This document shows, one piece after another, positions 25,167 to 33,611 of a stretch of DNA of 39,106 nt. This DNA comes from Candidatus Poribacteria bacterium (lineage in GTDB: Bacteria > Poribacteria > WGA-4E > WGA-3G): positions 1-39,106 of the forward strand of contig JAGFCA010000203.1 in assembly GCA_022394755.1 (NCBI GenBank), read 5' to 3'. Numbering within the stretch: the stretch's first letter is position 1; every line of letters starts with the position of its first letter. The translations under genes and the position numbers were made by a program. The notes under the pieces were generated by a model. That model did not search any database. It was not told where the DNA came from and worked only from the letters and a program-made list of their open reading frames with translations.

Positions 25167-26156
25167 ATGCCAACAATCAAAACATCCGACACCAAACCCA
25201 TTAAAACCTCTGAAGAAGCAAGTCTTTTTGATTTAGGCGAAGGTATCGCCTATTTTGAAATGCACGGCAAGCTGAATATTATAGAAGATAACCTATTATC
25301 AATGCTTAATTCGGCTTTGGACGAAGTAGAAACGAATTATTCAGGTTTGGTTGTTGGGACAGAAGCAGACCATTTTTCTGTAGGGCTTAACCTTAAACTA
25401 TTACTGGAACGCGCCCGAAGTCAAAACTGGAAAGCAATTTCAAATACGTTAAGAAACCTGCAGAAGGTATGTATACGGATGCGTCTTTCTTCAATACCAG
25501 TCGTAGCAGCTACAACAGGTATGGCACTCGGGGGTGGATGTGAACTTGCCTTCGGAGCAGATGCTGTACAGGCACATACAAACAGTAAACTTGGACTCGT
25601 TGAACTTCGTGTGGGACTGATCCCTGGTGGCGGCGGAACAACAGAAATGGCATTCAGATGTTTAGATGATAAAGACACATCAACACCGATTCAGCAGCTA
25701 ATGCCGTCATTACTGAAGACATTTAACACCATCCGTGAAGCCAAAGTATCAGAAAACAGCGTTGAAGCGAAAAAACTCGGTTTTCTACGTGAATCTGATC
25801 TCATCACAACCGACAGAATAAACCTACTACATGATGCCAAACAATTTGCCATATCACTACACAACAATAATTATCAGCCACATCAACCACGAAATATATT
25901 TGTATTAGGCGAAGAAGGGATAAACTATATAAATCTACATATTCAGAAATTGAGAGAGCAAAACGCTATTAACGATTATGAGCAGACTCTTGCTGAAAAG
26001 TTGGCTTATGTTATCTGTGGAGGTAGGCTTTCAAAACCGCAGTTCGTCACAGAACAGTACATGTTGGATCTTGAGCATGAAATATTTCTCAGTTTATGTA
26101 GTGAACCTGATACACATGCAATGATTGAGTCAACTATCAACAAAAGTAAAAAGTGA
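25167..26156 (+). CDS. Free-standing enoyl-CoA hydratase/isomerase domain protein (FadN C-terminal type)
   Basis: 329 residues with a crotonase fold: DLGEGIAYFEMHGKLNII, DHFSVGLNLKLL, oxyanion region VAATTGMALGGGCELAFGAD, then GLVELRVGLIPGGGGTTE, whose Glu is at the catalytic position. The last about 75 residues (INDYEQTLAEKLAYVICGG..., YMLDLEHEIFLSL) match the C-terminal tail of FadN-type proteins, which normally carry a 3-hydroxyacyl-CoA dehydrogenase domain in front. Here only the hydratase half exists and the gene has its own start and a full tail. It is therefore either a natural domain split, with the dehydrogenase encoded elsewhere, or the remnant of a fusion. Expected activity is hydration of 2-enoyl-CoA in beta-oxidation. 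It ends 16 bp from the convergent GNAT gene. Confidence 0.82.
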   Translation: MPTIKTSDTKPIKTSEEASLFDLGEGIAYFEMHGKLNIIEDNLLSMLNSALDEVETNYSGLVVGTEADHFSVGLNLKLLLERARSQNWKAISNTLRNLQKVCIRMRLSSIPVVAATTGMALGGGCELAFGADAVQAHTNSKLGLVELRVGLIPGGGGTTEMAFRCLDDKDTSTPIQQLMPSLLKTFNTIREAKVSENSVEAKKLGFLRESDLITTDRINLLHDAKQFAISLHNNNYQPHQPRNIFVLGEEGINYINLHIQKLREQNAINDYEQTLAEKLAYVICGGRLSKPQFVTEQYMLDLEHEIFLSLCSEPDTHAMIESTINKSKK

Positions 26157-26172
26157 CATATTAGAGCACAAT

Positions 26173-27150
26173 TCATCCACGTCCAAAAACCAGCACATCG
26201 TAATCCTCACCACCATACGAAAACTGATCTTTAAACTCACCTTCACATTCAAACCCCACAGACTCCAAAACCTCTGCCTTCTTCACAGATGTACTATCAA
26301 CATAGCATTGAATCTTCAAATCAGGAAAGTCCACTGCAGAAATTAAATCAGGTACAGATTCAGAAAAATTGGGATGAAAAAACAGATCCAGAAGAGCAAT
26401 ATTATCACGCCAGTTGTTATCCCTACACACCGTTGTCCAACCAACAATCGCTCCATTCTCAGAGATGAGCAGTTTCGCATCATCATACACTTCTTCTGTC
26501 TCAAAAATATGTTTAAAAGATAGAAATATACCTTCAAGATTCGTTGGACCGTAGATGTTCCAAGCAAGACTCCGTAAAATATCCACACCGACAATTCCTG
26601 ACAATGCGGTCAGCTTTGGCCAATCATGCCATTCAACCCGTTTTGGAGACGCTGTTGATGAAGCGAAATAATCATCAAGAAAATTCGATTCCACATGATA
26701 TTCCATAAAACCGGATTCAGTAAAAACACTATCAAAACCAAAACTGTGGTAGATATGATAAGGATGGCTATCGTATCCTGTTCCTAAGTAGAGAGCACGA
26801 CCATTACGATCTCGAAAGTGCTCCATCTGGTGAACCATTGTACCTTTACATGCACCTTTTCTCCGCTGGTCAGGTAATGTAAATACATGCCCTAAAATTC
26901 CAATCCCTTCGTGTTCAACAGTCATGATATTGGTAATTATATTACCATCCACTTTCCCAACATAGAAAAACGTTGATAAATCGTCAAGTCGTTCATCAAC
27001 ACATCTTTCAATATGCCACTTATAATTACCCGGTTTATGTCCAAGGAATTCCTTCATTTCGGCTGCATGGTGCGCATCAGGAGCGTGAATTACACCTACC
27101 TCCATGCATTCTCCTGATTTCAATACTGACTCACCCAATTTCTCATACAT
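26173..27150 (-). CDS. GNAT family N-acetyltransferase
   Basis: 325 residues. The N-terminal half has the GNAT pattern: a beta strand ILGHVFTLPDQRRKGACKGTMVHQM with the acetyl-CoA pyrophosphate-binding R/QxxGxx loop (QRRKGAC), then ALYLGTGYDSHPYHIYHSFGF, the usual final strand-helix. The C-terminal half (from about residue 170) looks like a second, degenerate GNAT-like domain (LLISENGAIVGWTTV, then KKAEVLESVGFECEGEFKD). The acceptor substrate is unknown. GGAGG lies 12 nt before the start on the minus strand, a slightly long spacing. The gene is divergent from ndk. Confidence 0.78.
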   Translation of the reverse strand: MYEKLGESVLKSGECMEVGVIHAPDAHHAAEMKEFLGHKPGNYKWHIERCVDERLDDLSTFFYVGKVDGNIITNIMTVEHEGIGILGHVFTLPDQRRKGACKGTMVHQMEHFRDRNGRALYLGTGYDSHPYHIYHSFGFDSVFTESGFMEYHVESNFLDDYFASSTASPKRVEWHDWPKLTALSGIVGVDILRSLAWNIYGPTNLEGIFLSFKHIFETEEVYDDAKLLISENGAIVGWTTVCRDNNWRDNIALLDLFFHPNFSESVPDLISAVDFPDLKIQCYVDSTSVKKAEVLESVGFECEGEFKDQFSYGGEDYDVLVFGRG

Positions 27151-27180
27151 ATCTCTACAACGCCTCCATTTTTTAATGAT

Positions 27181-27209
27181 TTGACAATAATTACTAAATA
27201 TTATAATAT
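27181..27209 (+). promoter_or_regulatory. Promoter of ndk
   Basis: A consensus TTGACA (27181-27186) is followed by an AT-rich -10 region with overlapping choices, TATAAT at 27202 (15-nt spacer) or TAATAT at 27204 (17-nt spacer). The ndk leader would be about 75 nt. Confidence 0.65.
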
Positions 27210-27289
27210 ACTCTCATCAGGTTAAGTGTCAAGAAAAGGCACTTATATAAGTATTACAGGAACATGTTTAACATTGAAACGGAGTTGAG

Positions 27290-27709
27290 ATGGAAATAGA
27301 AAAGACACTGATTCTGGTGAAGCCAGATGGTGTTCAACGCGGACTTATCGGAGAGATAATTTCCCGTTATGAACGAAAGGGACTCACACTTATAGGGTTG
27401 AAATTGGTACAATTGTCACGGGCAAAGGCAGAAGAACTTTACGAAGTACATTTAGGACAACCCTTTTACGATAAACTCATTGATTTCATGACCACAACAC
27501 CTATTGTTGCAATCGGGGTTGAGGGGAAGAATGCGATTCAATTAGCACGACTTATTAATGGTGCAACTGATCCACTTGAATCGGAACCGGGAAGTATCCG
27601 TGGAGACTACTCAACTGACATCACTGAGAATCTTGTGCACGCATCCGATTGTTTGGAAAACGCCAAACGCGAATTATCTATATTGTTCTCGCCTCAAGAA
27701 CTCTGTTAA
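27290..27709 (+). CDS. ndk: Nucleoside diphosphate kinase
   Basis: Transfers the gamma-phosphate between nucleoside triphosphates and diphosphates to balance NTP and dNTP pools. The 139-residue protein starts IEKTLILVKPDGVQRGLIGEII and has the substrate-binding lysine near residue 11. The nucleotide loop is NGATDPLESEPGSIRGDYS, and the phosphohistidine is His117 in ENLVHASDCLENA. The usual motif is NxxHGSDS; Gly and Ser are replaced by Ala and Cys next to the active site, a mild variation. Single-gene transcript with its own promoter. Confidence 0.97.
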   Translation: MEIEKTLILVKPDGVQRGLIGEIISRYERKGLTLIGLKLVQLSRAKAEELYEVHLGQPFYDKLIDFMTTTPIVAIGVEGKNAIQLARLINGATDPLESEPGSIRGDYSTDITENLVHASDCLENAKRELSILFSPQELC

Positions 27710-27893
27710 TGTAATTACAAATTCTAAAATCATTGTTTCTTAGGGTATAACAACCTTATTAATAAAGTCTCAATTATACAATGTTACTTATATCTCGTTT
27801 GATGACGGATTGTGATTAAGAGTTAGTAATCAGAGGTTTAAATATAGTGTTCCTGTATACAAAACATAATATCAATTTGGAGGTTTAGTTTAT

Positions 27894-28709
27894 ATGAACA
27901 TTGTTAATACGTATAGGGCAATTAATCATAAAGGGAGTAAGTTATATATCATCCTTATTATGATGGCACTAATTATAGGTATTTCTTTCACAGTATATGC
28001 TGCAAAAGATGATTGTACAAATATTGATGGTGATGGTGCCGTACCCATTAAAGAGGTGGGTAAAGAAGATGTAGGTGTTACGAATGATTACGATGAAGTC
28101 GTAGAAGAAGACGAACGCAAAGGGGTTGTCTATCTTGCGTTAATTGGTGGAGATACACCAAAACCAAATGACTGTGGACTTATTCCAAAGAATCCTGCTG
28201 GTGAATGGACAGGATGGGGTGGACCTCTAAACTTTGACAATGTTACTATTGGTGAAGGTGGAGACACAAGAAACCACATCGTAATCGGTGGTACACTGTT
28301 TGTACGTGGATTTGGTGCACATGCTATAGGTACACTTGTTTATGATCTATCTGGTGGAAAATACCTTAAATTTGAAGCCTATGTCGGAATGTCTGATGAA
28401 AAAGATCCTGGTGGGTGTGGACACGGCGGTAGTAGCGATTTTACCTTCTCTATTGATGGAAAACAAGCCTTCAAATCCGAAACACTTAAGGGGGCTGAAG
28501 GTGGAGAAAATATTGAAGCAGTCAAAGTTGAATTTGACATCCCTAATGGTGCTAAAGAACTTACTATCGTCATGGGAGATGGTGGTGATGGTATCGGATG
28601 TGACCATTCCACTGTAGGAGATGCAAAACTCCTTACCGCACAAGCACTCGATGTTGATCCTGCAAACAAAGTATCTACTACCTGGGGTTCAATCAAGGCA
28701 AGTTATTAG
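27894..28709 (+). CDS. Exported NPCBM-domain protein, copy 1
   Basis: 271 residues. A signal peptide (LYIILIMMALIIGISFTVYA, cleavage probably after AYA/YAA) precedes an acidic stretch (VTNDYDEVVEEDE). One NPCBM/NEW2-type carbohydrate-binding domain (about 100-250) follows, recognised by GPLNFDNVTIGE, GFGAHAIGTLVYDL, FEAYVGMSDE and KELTIVMGDGGDG. The protein ends VSTTWGSIKASY, an ending shared with the next gene. GGAGGT with 9-nt spacing precedes the ATG. A paralogue follows in tandem. The NPCBM module binds glycans in characterised glycosidases; there is no catalytic domain here, so it is presumably a cell-surface or secreted binding protein. A strong terminator follows. The 184-nt gap upstream (27710-27893) shows no clear promoter. 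Confidence 0.82.
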   Translation: MNIVNTYRAINHKGSKLYIILIMMALIIGISFTVYAAKDDCTNIDGDGAVPIKEVGKEDVGVTNDYDEVVEEDERKGVVYLALIGGDTPKPNDCGLIPKNPAGEWTGWGGPLNFDNVTIGEGGDTRNHIVIGGTLFVRGFGAHAIGTLVYDLSGGKYLKFEAYVGMSDEKDPGGCGHGGSSDFTFSIDGKQAFKSETLKGAEGGENIEAVKVEFDIPNGAKELTIVMGDGGDGIGCDHSTVGDAKLLTAQALDVDPANKVSTTWGSIKASY

Positions 28710-28742
28710 ACTGATGAGTGTATAATTTATTATCATAACTAT

Positions 28743-28772
28743 GGTAGGTACGGATTCCTAACCGTGCCTACC
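28743..28772 (+). terminator. Hairpin terminator after NPCBM copy 1
   Basis: GGTAGGTACGG (28743-28753) pairs with CCGTGCCTACC (28762-28772), an 11-bp stem with one G-T wobble and 8-nt loop. The tail is TGGCATTATTTAT, so the T-tract is weak. Confidence 0.7.
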
Positions 28773-28936
28773 TGGCATTATTTATACATAATTTTCTGCA
28801 AACAATGTGTTTACATAAAAGTTGTGGTAAGATTTAGTTGAGTAATGGATGAATCCTAATGTGTTCACTCAAGATAGAAACTTACCTACAATTTATTTCG
28901 TTTATTAATAGAACTAAGATATGGAGGTTAATTACA

Positions 28937-29713
28937 TTGAAAATTATAAATATTTTTATATTAACAACTCTTCTAATCATCGGTCTCACATTCAACCTAT
29001 ATGCAGCAAAGAGCGACTGTACAAATCTTGAAGGAGACGGTGCTGTACCGATTACAAAAGTAGGATCAGAAGATCTTGATACCCCAAATGATTATGATGA
29101 AGTCGTTGAAGAAGATACACGAGATGGTGTCGTTTATCTCGCTGTAGTTGGTGGAAATCAACCTACTCCAAATGAATGTGGTCTTATACCTAAAAACCCC
29201 GCTGGAGAATGGACTGGTTGGGGTGGTCCCTTAAACTTTGACAATGTCACTATCGGTGAAGGGGCAACAACACGAAACCATATCGTTATCGGTGGAACAT
29301 ATTTTGAACGCGGTATAGGTGCTCATTCTGTTGGAACTTTCGTCTACGACTTAACTGGTGCGGATTACGTCAGATTTGAAGGATATGCAGGTATGTCTGA
29401 TGAAAAAGATCCGGGCGGTTGTGGACACGGTGGTAGTAGTCATTTCACATTTTCTGTTGATGGAAGTGATAAAGTAACTACTGAGACCTTAACAGGATCT
29501 GCTGACGGTGAAAATGTTGAACCGTTCAAGGTGGAATTTGATATTCCTGGAGACGCAAAAGAACTTACTATCGTTATGGGAGATGGTGGTGATGGATTAG
29601 GTTGTGATCATTCTTCATTAGGAGACGCAAAACTCATTACTTCCGCTGTCGTTGCCGTAGACCCCGCAAACAAAGTTTCTACTACCTGGGGTTCAATCAA
29701 AGCAAGTTATTAA
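28937..29713 (+). CDS. Exported NPCBM-domain protein, copy 2
   Basis: 258 residues from the TTG at 28937, which I prefer to the upstream ATG at 28859. GGAGGT (28923-28928) lies 8 nt before the TTG, and the resulting protein begins with a clean signal peptide (KIINIFILTTLLIIGLTFNLYA) that aligns with copy 1. The mature protein is collinear with copy 1: DCTNLEGDGAVPI, NDYDEVVEEDTRDGVVYLA, the NPCBM blocks GPLNFDNVTIGE and ELTIVMGDGGDG, and the same end VSTTWGSIKASY. It is a tandem duplicate with its own strong terminator, so each copy is a separate unit. Function is presumably glycan binding outside the cytoplasm. Confidence 0.82.
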   Translation: MKIINIFILTTLLIIGLTFNLYAAKSDCTNLEGDGAVPITKVGSEDLDTPNDYDEVVEEDTRDGVVYLAVVGGNQPTPNECGLIPKNPAGEWTGWGGPLNFDNVTIGEGATTRNHIVIGGTYFERGIGAHSVGTFVYDLTGADYVRFEGYAGMSDEKDPGGCGHGGSSHFTFSVDGSDKVTTETLTGSADGENVEPFKVEFDIPGDAKELTIVMGDGGDGLGCDHSSLGDAKLITSAVVAVDPANKVSTTWGSIKASY

Positions 29714-29747
29714 ATCTTACCTGTTTATAGGTAGTGTCATAATTTGG

Positions 29748-29796
29748 AACCTGATTCAGTTAAAACGCACTGCGGATAACTGAATCAGGTTTTTTC
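29748..29796 (+). terminator. Strong rho-independent terminator after NPCBM copy 2
   Basis: A perfect 15-bp stem, AACCTGATTCAGTTA (29748-29762) with TAACTGAATCAGGTT (29777-29791), has a 14-nt loop and runs directly into a six-T tract (29790-29795). Confidence 0.95.
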
Positions 29797-29865
29797 ATTG
29801 TAATCCAAACACAAGATAAGGGAATTCATACCCAAAACTTTAAGCTCACTTAACACTCAATAGAA

Positions 29866-29894
29866 TTGAAATCGGACACCTGCTGTGATAAAAT
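29866..29894 (+). promoter_or_regulatory. Promoter of acnA
   Basis: TTGAAA (29866-29871), 17-nt spacer, TAAAAT (29889-29894). The expected start of transcription near 29901 leaves about 30 nt to the ATG at 29932, which carries AAGGAG at 29920-29925. Confidence 0.65.
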
Positions 29895-29931
29895 TACATT
29901 AGACACATTGCATTTATATAAGGAGTTATTG

Positions 29932-32604
29932 ATGCCAAACCTCTCTCATAATTTATTTGACACCCGTATGACACTTAAAAGCGGAGATTCTGAATGTACA
30001 TATTATTCACTACCAGCATTAGCTGAAGCAGGAAAAGGGACGATAGAAAGCTTACCTGTCAGTATACGAATTTTGCTTGAATCCTTATTGCGGAATTACG
30101 ACGGACACCAAATTACCGAACAGGATGTTATAAATTTAGCCAATTGGGAGGCAAGTTCGCCACAGACTGCAGAAATCCCATTTAAACCCGCACGGGTAGT
30201 AGCACAAGATTTCACTGGTGTACCTCTTGTCGTTGATATTGCCGCAATGCGTACTGCTGTTGCTGAACTCGGCGGGGACGCAAGCATGATTGAACCTCTT
30301 GTTCCTGTCGATTTAGTAATTGACCACTCTATACAAGTAGATGCTTACGGTACAGAAAATGCTTTTCAGTTTAACACACAGAGAGAGTTTGAGCGAAATA
30401 AAGAAAGATATGAATTTCTGAAATGGGGACAACAAGCTTTTGATAAGTTTAAGATTATTCCTCCATCTATCGGTATTGTTCATCAAGTAAATCTTGAATA
30501 CCTCGCACAGGTAGTAATGACAGAAGAATCCGTTGCATATCCAGATACTGTTGTTGGAACAGATTCTCATACTACTATGATTAACGGACTCGGAATTGTC
30601 GGTTGGGGTGTCGGTGGTATTGAGGCTGAAGCCGCTATGTTAGGACAGCCGGTATACATACTAACACCTGAAGTACTCGGTGTTTATATGAAAGGTGAAC
30701 TCCAAGAAGGTGTTACCGCTACTGATCTTGTATTAACCGTTACACAACGACTACGAGAGGCTGCTGTAGTTGGAAAATTTGTTGAGTTTTTCGGGGAAGG
30801 CGTAGATGCACTATCACTACCAGATAGAGCTACTCTTTCAAACATGTGTCCTGAATACGGCGCTACAATTGGTTTCTTCCCACCTGACGATGAGACCATA
30901 AACTATCTACGTCTCACAGGAAGAGATGATTCACATGTTGATTTTGTGGAATCATACCTTAAAGCACAAGGATTATTTGGAATTCCACGGATCGGTGAAG
31001 TTGAATATTCAGATGTGTTAGAAGTCGATTTAGGTGAGATTGAGCCAAGTATTGCCGGACCAAAACGGCCACAAGACCGTATTGCATTATCAGATGTAAA
31101 AGATAAATTCAATGAGCTACTTACACGTCCAGTAGCAGATGATGGATTTGGTGTAACTGTTGATGATCAAACTGATGACGATATAACTCACGGTTCCGTT
31201 GTGATTTCAGCTATTACAAGTTGTACAAACACAAGCAACCCTTCTGTAATGATAGGAGCAGGATTACTTGCCAAAAAAGCTGTTGAGAAAGGATTGCATG
31301 TTCCTGATTACGTCAAAACAAGCTTAGCTCCAGGCTCTCGTGTTGTAACAGAGTATCTACGCAACACAGGTTTGTTGCCCTATTTGGAAAAGATCGGATA
31401 TAACGTAGTAGGCTATGGTTGCACCACCTGTATTGGTAATAGCGGACCACTCAATGATGTTGTTCAAGAAGCTATTGATGAGAAAAATCTTGTAACTGCC
31501 AGTGTCCTCAGCGGAAATCGAAATTTCGAAGCACGGGTACATCCTGAGATAAAAGCCAACTTCCTTATGTCTCCTCCACTTGTCGTAGCTTATGGACTTG
31601 CAGGAAGAATTGATATCGATCTTGCTACTGAACCCCTTGGACATAATGATAGCGGTGATGTCGTTTATCTGCGGGATATTTGGCCAACACGACAAGAAAT
31701 CGCTGAAATGATTGCCAATGCTGTTAACCGAAAAACATTCAAAGAAATGTACGAATCAATTGGTGATCAAGCTCCAGAATGGGAAGAACTTGAAGGTGCT
31801 ACCGGTGTACTGTACCCATGGAATGAAAGAAGTACATATATACAGCACCCACCATTCTTTGAAGGATTTTCTCGTGACCCCGAACCTATTTCTGATATTA
31901 CCGATGCACGTATTCTTGGTATCTTTGGCGATTCTGTTACGACTGATCATATTTCTCCTGCAGGGGCAATTGCAGCAGCAAGTCCAGCAGGGAGTTATCT
32001 GCAAGAACGCGGGGTTGAGACACGCGATTTCAATACATATGGTGCAAGACGCGGTAATGATCGCGTCATGAGTCGTGGTACATTTGCAAACAGACGTGTC
32101 CGAAACTTGATGACGCCTGATGTTGAAGGAGGATATACCATCCAATATCCTGATGAAACCCAAACCACCATTTACGAAGCATCACTTAACTATAGTAAAA
32201 ATAATGTTCCAACTGTTCTTTTCGCTGGACAAGATTACGGTATGGGTAGTTCACGAGATTGGGCAGCAAAAGGCCCAAAACTTCTCGGTGTTAAGGCTGT
32301 TGTTGTAGAAAGTTACGAACGGATTCACCGTAGCAACCTTATCGGTATGGGTATTCTACCTTTGCAGTTTAAGGATGGAGAAAATGTTCAATCACTTGGA
32401 CTTGATGGAAGTGAGGTAATAAGCATTACCGGTTTTGAGGATAATCTCCAACCCGGACAAATGGCAACTCTAACTATCGCAAAATCAAATGGGGATGTAC
32501 AGACAACCGAGGCACGCATCCGAATTGATTCCCCTGTCGAGGTAGAATACTACAAACACGGCGGAATTTTGGATTACGTAATCCGGAACTTCTTATCTAC
32601 GTAA
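29932..32604 (+). CDS. acnA: Aconitate hydratase A (IRP1-type aconitase)
   Basis: Isomerises citrate to isocitrate in the TCA cycle using a [4Fe-4S] cluster. With the ATG at 29932 (AAGGAG 6 nt before it) the protein has 890 residues, the usual AcnA length. A longer frame from 29866 would place its start codon inside the promoter. Cluster ligands are Cys431 (ITSCTNTSNPS), Cys497 and Cys500 (YGCTTCIGN). Other blocks are VGTDSHTTMINGLGIVGWGVGGIEAEA, SVLSGNRNFEARVHP, the swivel domain start FGDSVTTDHISPAG and AGQDYGMGSSRDWAAKGP. Single-gene transcript; the REP-like array begins 12 nt after its stop. Confidence 0.97.
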   Translation: MPNLSHNLFDTRMTLKSGDSECTYYSLPALAEAGKGTIESLPVSIRILLESLLRNYDGHQITEQDVINLANWEASSPQTAEIPFKPARVVAQDFTGVPLVVDIAAMRTAVAELGGDASMIEPLVPVDLVIDHSIQVDAYGTENAFQFNTQREFERNKERYEFLKWGQQAFDKFKIIPPSIGIVHQVNLEYLAQVVMTEESVAYPDTVVGTDSHTTMINGLGIVGWGVGGIEAEAAMLGQPVYILTPEVLGVYMKGELQEGVTATDLVLTVTQRLREAAVVGKFVEFFGEGVDALSLPDRATLSNMCPEYGATIGFFPPDDETINYLRLTGRDDSHVDFVESYLKAQGLFGIPRIGEVEYSDVLEVDLGEIEPSIAGPKRPQDRIALSDVKDKFNELLTRPVADDGFGVTVDDQTDDDITHGSVVISAITSCTNTSNPSVMIGAGLLAKKAVEKGLHVPDYVKTSLAPGSRVVTEYLRNTGLLPYLEKIGYNVVGYGCTTCIGNSGPLNDVVQEAIDEKNLVTASVLSGNRNFEARVHPEIKANFLMSPPLVVAYGLAGRIDIDLATEPLGHNDSGDVVYLRDIWPTRQEIAEMIANAVNRKTFKEMYESIGDQAPEWEELEGATGVLYPWNERSTYIQHPPFFEGFSRDPEPISDITDARILGIFGDSVTTDHISPAGAIAAASPAGSYLQERGVETRDFNTYGARRGNDRVMSRGTFANRRVRNLMTPDVEGGYTIQYPDETQTTIYEASLNYSKNNVPTVLFAGQDYGMGSSRDWAAKGPKLLGVKAVVVESYERIHRSNLIGMGILPLQFKDGENVQSLGLDGSEVISITGFEDNLQPGQMATLTIAKSNGDVQTTEARIRIDSPVEVEYYKHGGILDYVIRNFLST

Positions 32605-32615
32605 TAGAAATGCTA

Positions 32616-32745
32616 TAAGCTACAGCGAGGCAAAGGTATGTAGAAAACGTGTCTATAAAATGAAGTAAGCCCCGGACAGGCAAAAAGGTGTGTAGAAAAC
32701 GTGTCTATGAAATAAAATAAGCCTCGGAGGGACGAAAGGTGTATC
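32616..32745 (+). repeat. REP-like repeat array, subfamily B, upstream of the transposase gene
   Basis: Three direct units begin at 32616, 32666 and 32718. Each has a degenerate hairpin core such as GCCTCGGAGGGAC, then GAAAGGTGTGTAGAAAAC and a linker GTGTCTATGAAAT. Unit spacing is 50 and 52 bp. The best-preserved core of the family, GCCCCGGAGGGGC, is found at 33512-33524. The linkers are shared with the array at 33510-33593, so the two arrays look like one array interrupted by the transposase segment. Confidence 0.82.
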
Positions 32746-32763
32746 GTTTACGAGGAATAATTT

Positions 32764-33237
32764 ATGGCGGATACTTATACACAAATTTACATTCATATAG
32801 TCTTTGCAGTCAAAGGAAGACAACGACTAATACCCAAAGAACATAAAGAGACATTACATCAATATATCACTCGTATAATTACCAACAAAAAACAGACTAT
32901 GCTTCGGATTAATTCAATGCCTGATCATATACATATTTTTATTGGTCTTACACCTGATATTGCAATATCAGATTTGGTGAGAGATATTAAGGCAAATTCA
33001 ACGAAATTTATCAATAATAACGAATGGGTTTTGGGAGGGTTTGAATGGCAAACAGGGTATTCTGCATTTTCTTATGGTCGTTCTCAGATTGATGATGTGA
33101 TTGAGTATATTAAGAATCAAGAGAAACATCATAAACGAATAACTTTCCAAGAAGAATATCTTGAGTTTCTACAACGTTTTGATGTTTCATATAATCCAAA
33201 ATATGTTTTTGATCCAGATGATGAGTCAGAAACTTAA
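32764..33237 (+). CDS. tnpA: IS200/IS605-like Y1 transposase (possibly a REP-associated transposase)
   Basis: 157 residues, full length for an IS200-type TnpA. The HUH metal motif is His55-x-His57 in MPDHIHIFIGL. The catalytic tyrosine is Tyr115 in the helix IEYIKNQEKHH, preceded by FEWQTGYSAFSYGRSQID, a block typical of this group. These enzymes cut and rejoin single-stranded DNA at hairpins through a covalent phosphotyrosine. The gene sits inside an array of palindromic repeats: direct copies upstream, inverted copies directly downstream, direct copies again further on. This is the arrangement expected of REP-associated transposases (RAYTs). It could also be an ordinary IS200 that landed in the array. 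No tnpB is present. Confidence 0.9.
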   Translation: MADTYTQIYIHIVFAVKGRQRLIPKEHKETLHQYITRIITNKKQTMLRINSMPDHIHIFIGLTPDIAISDLVRDIKANSTKFINNNEWVLGGFEWQTGYSAFSYGRSQIDDVIEYIKNQEKHHKRITFQEEYLEFLQRFDVSYNPKYVFDPDDESET

Positions 33238-33366
33238 TACACCTTTCGCTCCTCTGGAGCTTATTGGCTTGGTGATATAGTGTTTTCTACACACCTTTCG
33301 CTCCTCTGGAGCTTATATATTAGTAGAATGAGTTTCTCTACAAATCTTTCACTCCTCTAGCGTTTT
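33238..33366 (-). repeat. Inverted REP-like copies directly after the transposase gene
   Basis: Three units in the opposite orientation lie at 33238-33263, 33283-33315 and (decayed) 33333-33366. On the minus strand they read TAAGCTCCAGAGGAGCGAAA followed by GGTGTGTAGAAAA. The first abuts the transposase stop codon. Their hairpin core (GCTCCAGAGGAGC) differs from the direct copies (GCCCCGGAGGGGC) at paired positions, so the stem is kept. Confidence 0.78.
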
Positions 33367-33410
33367 GTGTTGGTTTGTTTTTGAATCGTGTATTCCGTGG
33401 CGATGAGTGA

Positions 33411-33494
33411 TAGCCCCGATGAATGACTAAATGTCATTCATACCGTTGATTTCTTGATTCCTGATTTGAGGGGCGAAAGGTGTGTAGAAAAAGG
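33411..33494 (+). repeat. Split REP-like palindrome with inserted hairpin module, second copy
   Basis: The left arm AGCCCC (33411-33416) is followed by a hairpin GAATGAC (33421-33427) TAAAT GTCATTC (33433-33439), then ATACCGTTGATT, a spacer ending TGATTTGA, and the right arm GGGGCGAAAGGTGTGTAG (from 33469). It has the same order of parts as 9784-9905. Confidence 0.65.
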
Positions 33495-33509
33495 GGTATA
33501 TAATTTTCC

Positions 33510-33593
33510 TAAGCCCCGGAGGGGCGAAAGGTGTGTAGAAAACGTGTCTATGAAATGAAATAAGCCCCGGAGGGGCGAAAGGTGTTTAATATT
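33510..33593 (+). repeat. REP-like repeat array, subfamily B, downstream part
   Basis: Two direct units begin at 33510 and 33561 (51-bp period). Each has a perfect GCCCCGGAGGGGC core, then GAAAGGTGT; the first also has the ACGTGTCTATGAAATGAAA linker. The junction between the units is nearly identical to that at 32691-32740 upstream of the transposase. The array ends 18 nt before the lipoprotein gene, so it may contribute to that gene's leader. Confidence 0.82.
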
Positions 33594-33611
33594 GGTTAAG
33601 GAAAAGAAAAC

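Noticed and set aside
28859..28936. ATG-initiated extension of NPCBM copy 2
   Set aside because: It would bury the signal peptide; TTG 28937 has GGAGGT at good spacing and aligns with copy 1.
29866..29931. N-terminal extension of aconitase
   Set aside because: The extra start codon is the -35 box of a good promoter, and a strong Shine-Dalgarno precedes the ATG at 29932.
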